NCBI GenBank assembly: GCA_002297645.1
Contig: DBMH01000095.1
Coordinates: 1-37,055, forward strand
Direction: 5' to 3'
Length of the DNA: 37,055 nucleotides
Source: Rhodanobacteraceae bacterium UBA703
Lineage (GTDB): Bacteria; Pseudomonadota; Gammaproteobacteria; Xanthomonadales; Rhodanobacteraceae
Below the pieces are notes generated by a model. It was not told where the DNA came from. It did not search any database and worked only from the letters and a program-made list of their open reading frames with translations. This document shows positions 34,747 through 37,055 of this stretch, piece after piece. Position 1 is the stretch's first letter; each line of letters starts with the position of its first letter. Both the position numbers and the translations under genes were made by a program.

Positions 34747-34800
34747 CTCGCCATCCGGCGCACCGCCGCGGTCGTACTACGTCGTGCGCCGGATGGCGAG
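34747..34800. repeat. Perfect 17-bp inverted repeat
   Basis: CTCGCCATCCGGCGCAC (34747-34763) and its exact reverse complement (34784-34800) flank a 20-base loop. It could form a strong hairpin downstream of the DUF4160 relic, or be a REP-like element. No T-run follows on either strand, so simple terminator function is doubtful. Confidence 0.75.
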
Positions 34801-34826
34801 GGAGGATCTCTCCCTCGCAAAGCCGA

Positions 34827-35001
34827 TCAGCACTTGTGCGTCGCTTCCAGCTCCTTCACCAGCGCATCGGCGTGGTAGACCTTGCGCAGCGCTTCCATGA
34901 TCGCGCCGCTGTGAACCGAGACAGCACGTGGATGTGCGGAGGCGCACGGTCGTCGAAGTACATGCGCACGATGAGCCGAAGAACGTCGAGATGATCGGCA
35001 T
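34827..35001 (-). pseudogene. Relic of a DUF4160-type gene
   Basis: MPIISTFFG at the start and, in another frame, LIVRMYFDDRAPPHIHV match the N-terminus of DUF4160 proteins. These are small proteins often paired with a DUF2442 partner, toxin-antitoxin style. A further frame change gives AIMEALRKVYHADALVKELE before a stop at 34827-34829. At least two frameshifts separate these parts, so the gene is broken. It abuts the icmF stop by two bases. No DUF2442 partner is seen. Confidence 0.55.
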
Positions 35002-35003
35002 GG

Positions 35004-37055
35004 CTACATGTTCCTGCGGTACTCCCCACCCACGTCATACAACGCATGACTAATCTGCCCCAGCGAATGCGTCTTCACCGCCTCCATCAACGCCGCGAAC
35101 ACGTTCTGGCGGTTGCGCGCCGTATCCTGCAGATAGCGCAGCCCATGCCCGTCATGCGTAGCAGTATCAGCGTCGTCGACGTCGGTGCCGTGCTCGCGTG
35201 ACGTCTCCCCCGCTGGCGCAAGCCGGTTGCGGTTGTTCTGATACGCACGCACGTTCTCGATCTGCTGCGCCTTCTCCTCCTCGGTCGAGCGGATCAGCTC
35301 GATCTCGGTGGCCACTTCGCCGCCGTGCTCCTTCGGCAGGAAGGTGTTGACGCCGATCAGCGGCAGGCTGCCGTCGTGCTTCTTGTGTTCGTAGTAGAGG
35401 CTTTCTTCCTGAATCTTGCCGCGCTGGTACATGGTGTCCATCGCGCCGAGGACGCCGCCGCGCTCGCTGATCGCCTCGAATTCCTTGTAGACGGCTTCCT
35501 CGACGATGTCGGTGAGCTTGTCGACGATGAAGCTGCCCTGCCAGGGATTTTCGTTGAAGTTGAGGCCGAGCTCCTTGTTGATGATCATCTGGATCGCGAC
35601 GGCGCGGCGCACGCTTTCCTCGGTCGGCGTGGTGATGGCTTCGTCGTAGGCGTTCGTGTGCAGCGAATTGCAGTTGTCGAACAGCGCGTACAGCGCCTGC
35701 AAGGTCGTGCGGATGTCGTTGAACTGGATTTCCTGCGCGTGTAGGGAGCGGCCGGAGGTCTGGATGTGGTACTTCATCATCTGGCTGCGCTCGTTGGCGC
35801 CGTAGCGCTCGCGCATGGCGCGCGCCCAGATGCGGCGGGCGACGCGGCCGATGACGGTGTATTCCGGGTCCATGCCGTTGGAGAAGAAGAACGACAGGTT
35901 CGGCGCGAAGTCGTCGATCTTCATGCCGCGTGCCAGGTAGTACTCGACGATCGTGAGGCCGTTGGACAGCGTGAAGGCGAGCTGGCTGATCGGGTTCGCG
36001 CCGGCTTCGGCGATGTGGTAGCCGGAGATCGACACCGAGTAGAAGTTGCGCACCTTGCGGTCGACGAAATACTGCTGGATGTCGCCCATCATGCGCAGCG
36101 CGAATTCGGTGCTGAAGATGCAGGTGTTCTGCGCCTGGTCTTCCTTGAGGATGTCGGCCTGCACGGTGCCGCGCACGGTGGAGAGCGTGGTCACCTTGAT
36201 CTTCTCGTAGGTGTCGGCGTCGACGATCTGGTTGCCGGTAACGCCGAGCAGGCCGAGGCCGAGGCCGTTGTTGGTCGCCGGCAGATCGCCGTGGTAGCGC
36301 GGACGCTCGCGGCCTTCGAACAATTTGACGATCTTCTTCTCGGCTTCCGTCCAGCGCGCGGGATCTTCCTTCAGGTACTTCTCCACCTGCTGGTCGATCG
36401 CGGTGTTCATGAACATCGCGAGGATGATCGGCGCGGGGCCGTTGATCGTCATCGACACCGACGTCGTCGGCGCGCAGAGATCAAACCCCGAGTACAGCTT
36501 CTTCATGTCGTCCAGCGTCGGGATGTTGACGCCGGAGTTGCCGATCTTGCCGTAGATGTCCGGGCGCGGAGCCGGGTCCTCGCCGTAGAGCGTGACCGAG
36601 TCGAACGCGGTCGACAGGCGCGCGGCGGGCAGGCCCTGGCTCAAGTAATGGAAGCGGCGGTTAGTGCGCTCCGGCGTGCCCTCGCCGGCGAACATGCGGA
36701 TCGGGTCCTCGCCGGTGCGGCGATACGGGTAGACGCCGCCGGTGTAGGGGTAGTAGCCGGGCAGGTTTTCCTTCTGCAGGAAGACCAGCAATTCGCCCCA
36801 GCTCTTGTAGGTCGGCGCGGCGATCTTCGGGATCTTCTGGTGCGAGAGCGATTCGCGGTAGTTCTCGACGCGGATCGCCTTGCCGCGGACTTCGTATTCG
36901 CCGACCTCGTCGGTGATCGACTTCAGGCGCGCCGGCCATTCGCGCAGCAGGCGCAGGGCATCGGAGTCGAGCGACTGGATGGCGTCGTTGTAGCGCTGGC
37001 GCAGGGTGAGGAGGCTGCGGTCCACCGGCTTTTCTCCCTCTCCCGCTTGCGGGAG
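35004..37055 (-). CDS. icmF: Isobutyryl-CoA mutase, fused type: C-terminal mutase region (partial at window edge)
   Basis: The visible 683 codons encode the mutase portion of IcmF, a B12-dependent enzyme that interconverts isobutyryl-CoA and n-butyryl-CoA. In full-length IcmF a B12-binding domain and a G-protein chaperone domain precede this part; those would lie beyond the right edge. Landmarks are [10 protein letters not shown], the substrate-binding TIM barrel ([40 protein letters not shown]) and [20 protein letters not shown]. It ends in EYRRNM. A GTG at 37025 could start translation, but the frame stays open to 37055, so a longer gene is expected. The REP-like palindrome lies inside this upstream frame. 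Confidence 0.85.
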   Translation of the reverse strand, partial: LPQAGEGEKPVDRSLLTLRQRYNDAIQSLDSDALRLLREWPARLKSITDEVGEYEVRGKAIRVENYRESLSHQKIPKIAAPTYKSWGELLVFLQKENLPGYYPYTGGVYPYRRTGEDPIRMFAGEGTPERTNRRFHYLSQGLPAARLSTAFDSVTLYGEDPAPRPDIYGKIGNSGVNIPTLDDMKKLYSGFDLCAPTTSVSMTINGPAPIILAMFMNTAIDQQVEKYLKEDPARWTEAEKKIVKLFEGRERPRYHGDLPATNNGLGLGLLGVTGNQIVDADTYEKIKVTTLSTVRGTVQADILKEDQAQNTCIFSTEFALRMMGDIQQYFVDRKVRNFYSVSISGYHIAEAGANPISQLAFTLSNGLTIVEYYLARGMKIDDFAPNLSFFFSNGMDPEYTVIGRVARRIWARAMRERYGANERSQMMKYHIQTSGRSLHAQEIQFNDIRTTLQALYALFDNCNSLHTNAYDEAITTPTEESVRRAVAIQMIINKELGLNFNENPWQGSFIVDKLTDIVEEAVYKEFEAISERGGVLGAMDTMYQRGKIQEESLYYEHKKHDGSLPLIGVNTFLPKEHGGEVATEIELIRSTEEEKAQQIENVRAYQNNRNRLAPAGETSREHGTDVDDADTATHDGHGLRYLQDTARNRQNVFAALMEAVKTHSLGQISHALYDVGGEYRRNM
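37036..37055. repeat. REP-like palindrome at window edge
   Basis: CCCTCTCCCGCTTGCGGGAG, the same element as 16061-16084 with a TT loop, cut off by the window end. It lies within the open frame upstream of the icmF GTG. Confidence 0.65.

Overview
The window is GC-rich DNA whose gene content points to the Xanthomonadales, most likely a Rhodanobacteraceae/Dokdonella-like or Lysobacter-like bacterium. The evidence is three secreted proteins with an [IV]FxxGF[DE] motif, REP-type palindromes with REP-associated tyrosine transposases, an ECF sigma/Ser-Thr kinase pair and a fused-type isobutyryl-CoA mutase. Genus-level assignment is inference.

Layout. 1-2.1 kb: a TrmY-like SPOUT RNA methyltransferase and an HNH nuclease with an EVE-like N-terminal region (possible modified-DNA restriction). 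2.2-5.0 kb: a compact three-gene unit of SPFH/SHOCT protein, double zinc-ribbon membrane protein and small membrane protein. 5.0-11.2 kb: housekeeping and accessory genes (VOC protein, PPOX stress protein, secreted beta-propeller with one CxxCH site, DUF72 protein, KgtP-like symporter, secreted DUF1579-like protein). 11.2-15.2 kb: an accessory islet with a SymE-like toxin, a tiny gene interrupted at an A10 tract, and a strikingly AT-rich 1026-residue calcineurin-phosphoesterase/STAND-type NTPase. The islet is flanked by near-identical 14-bp direct repeats and is the best candidate here for an undescribed defence system.

15.2-21.3 kb: a lipoprotein, a small secreted protein, a secreted alpha/beta hydrolase, an FtsK-type translocase with only one visible membrane segment, and a TonB-like proline-rich membrane protein. 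21.3-22.8 kb: a REP-associated transposase locus with a 528-bp internal duplication, 20-bp terminal inverted repeats and a 15-bp tandem array. 22.8-31 kb: a short delta-60-like secreted protein, prpB interrupted by one in-frame amber codon, a subtilisin-family protease and a large FG-GAP-like secreted protein. 31.1-34.6 kb: a Ser/Thr kinase with TPR-like region, translationally coupled to an ECF sigma factor. 34.6-37.1 kb: a perfect 17-bp inverted repeat, a DUF4160 relic and the mutase part of icmF running off the right edge.

How genes may work together. The sigma/kinase pair resembles ECF43-type regulation and may control surface or secreted functions. The protease and FG-GAP-like protein next door are conceivable but unproven targets. 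PrpB and IcmF both belong to short-chain acyl-CoA metabolism but are not in one operon. No rRNA, tRNA, CRISPR array or prophage was recognised.
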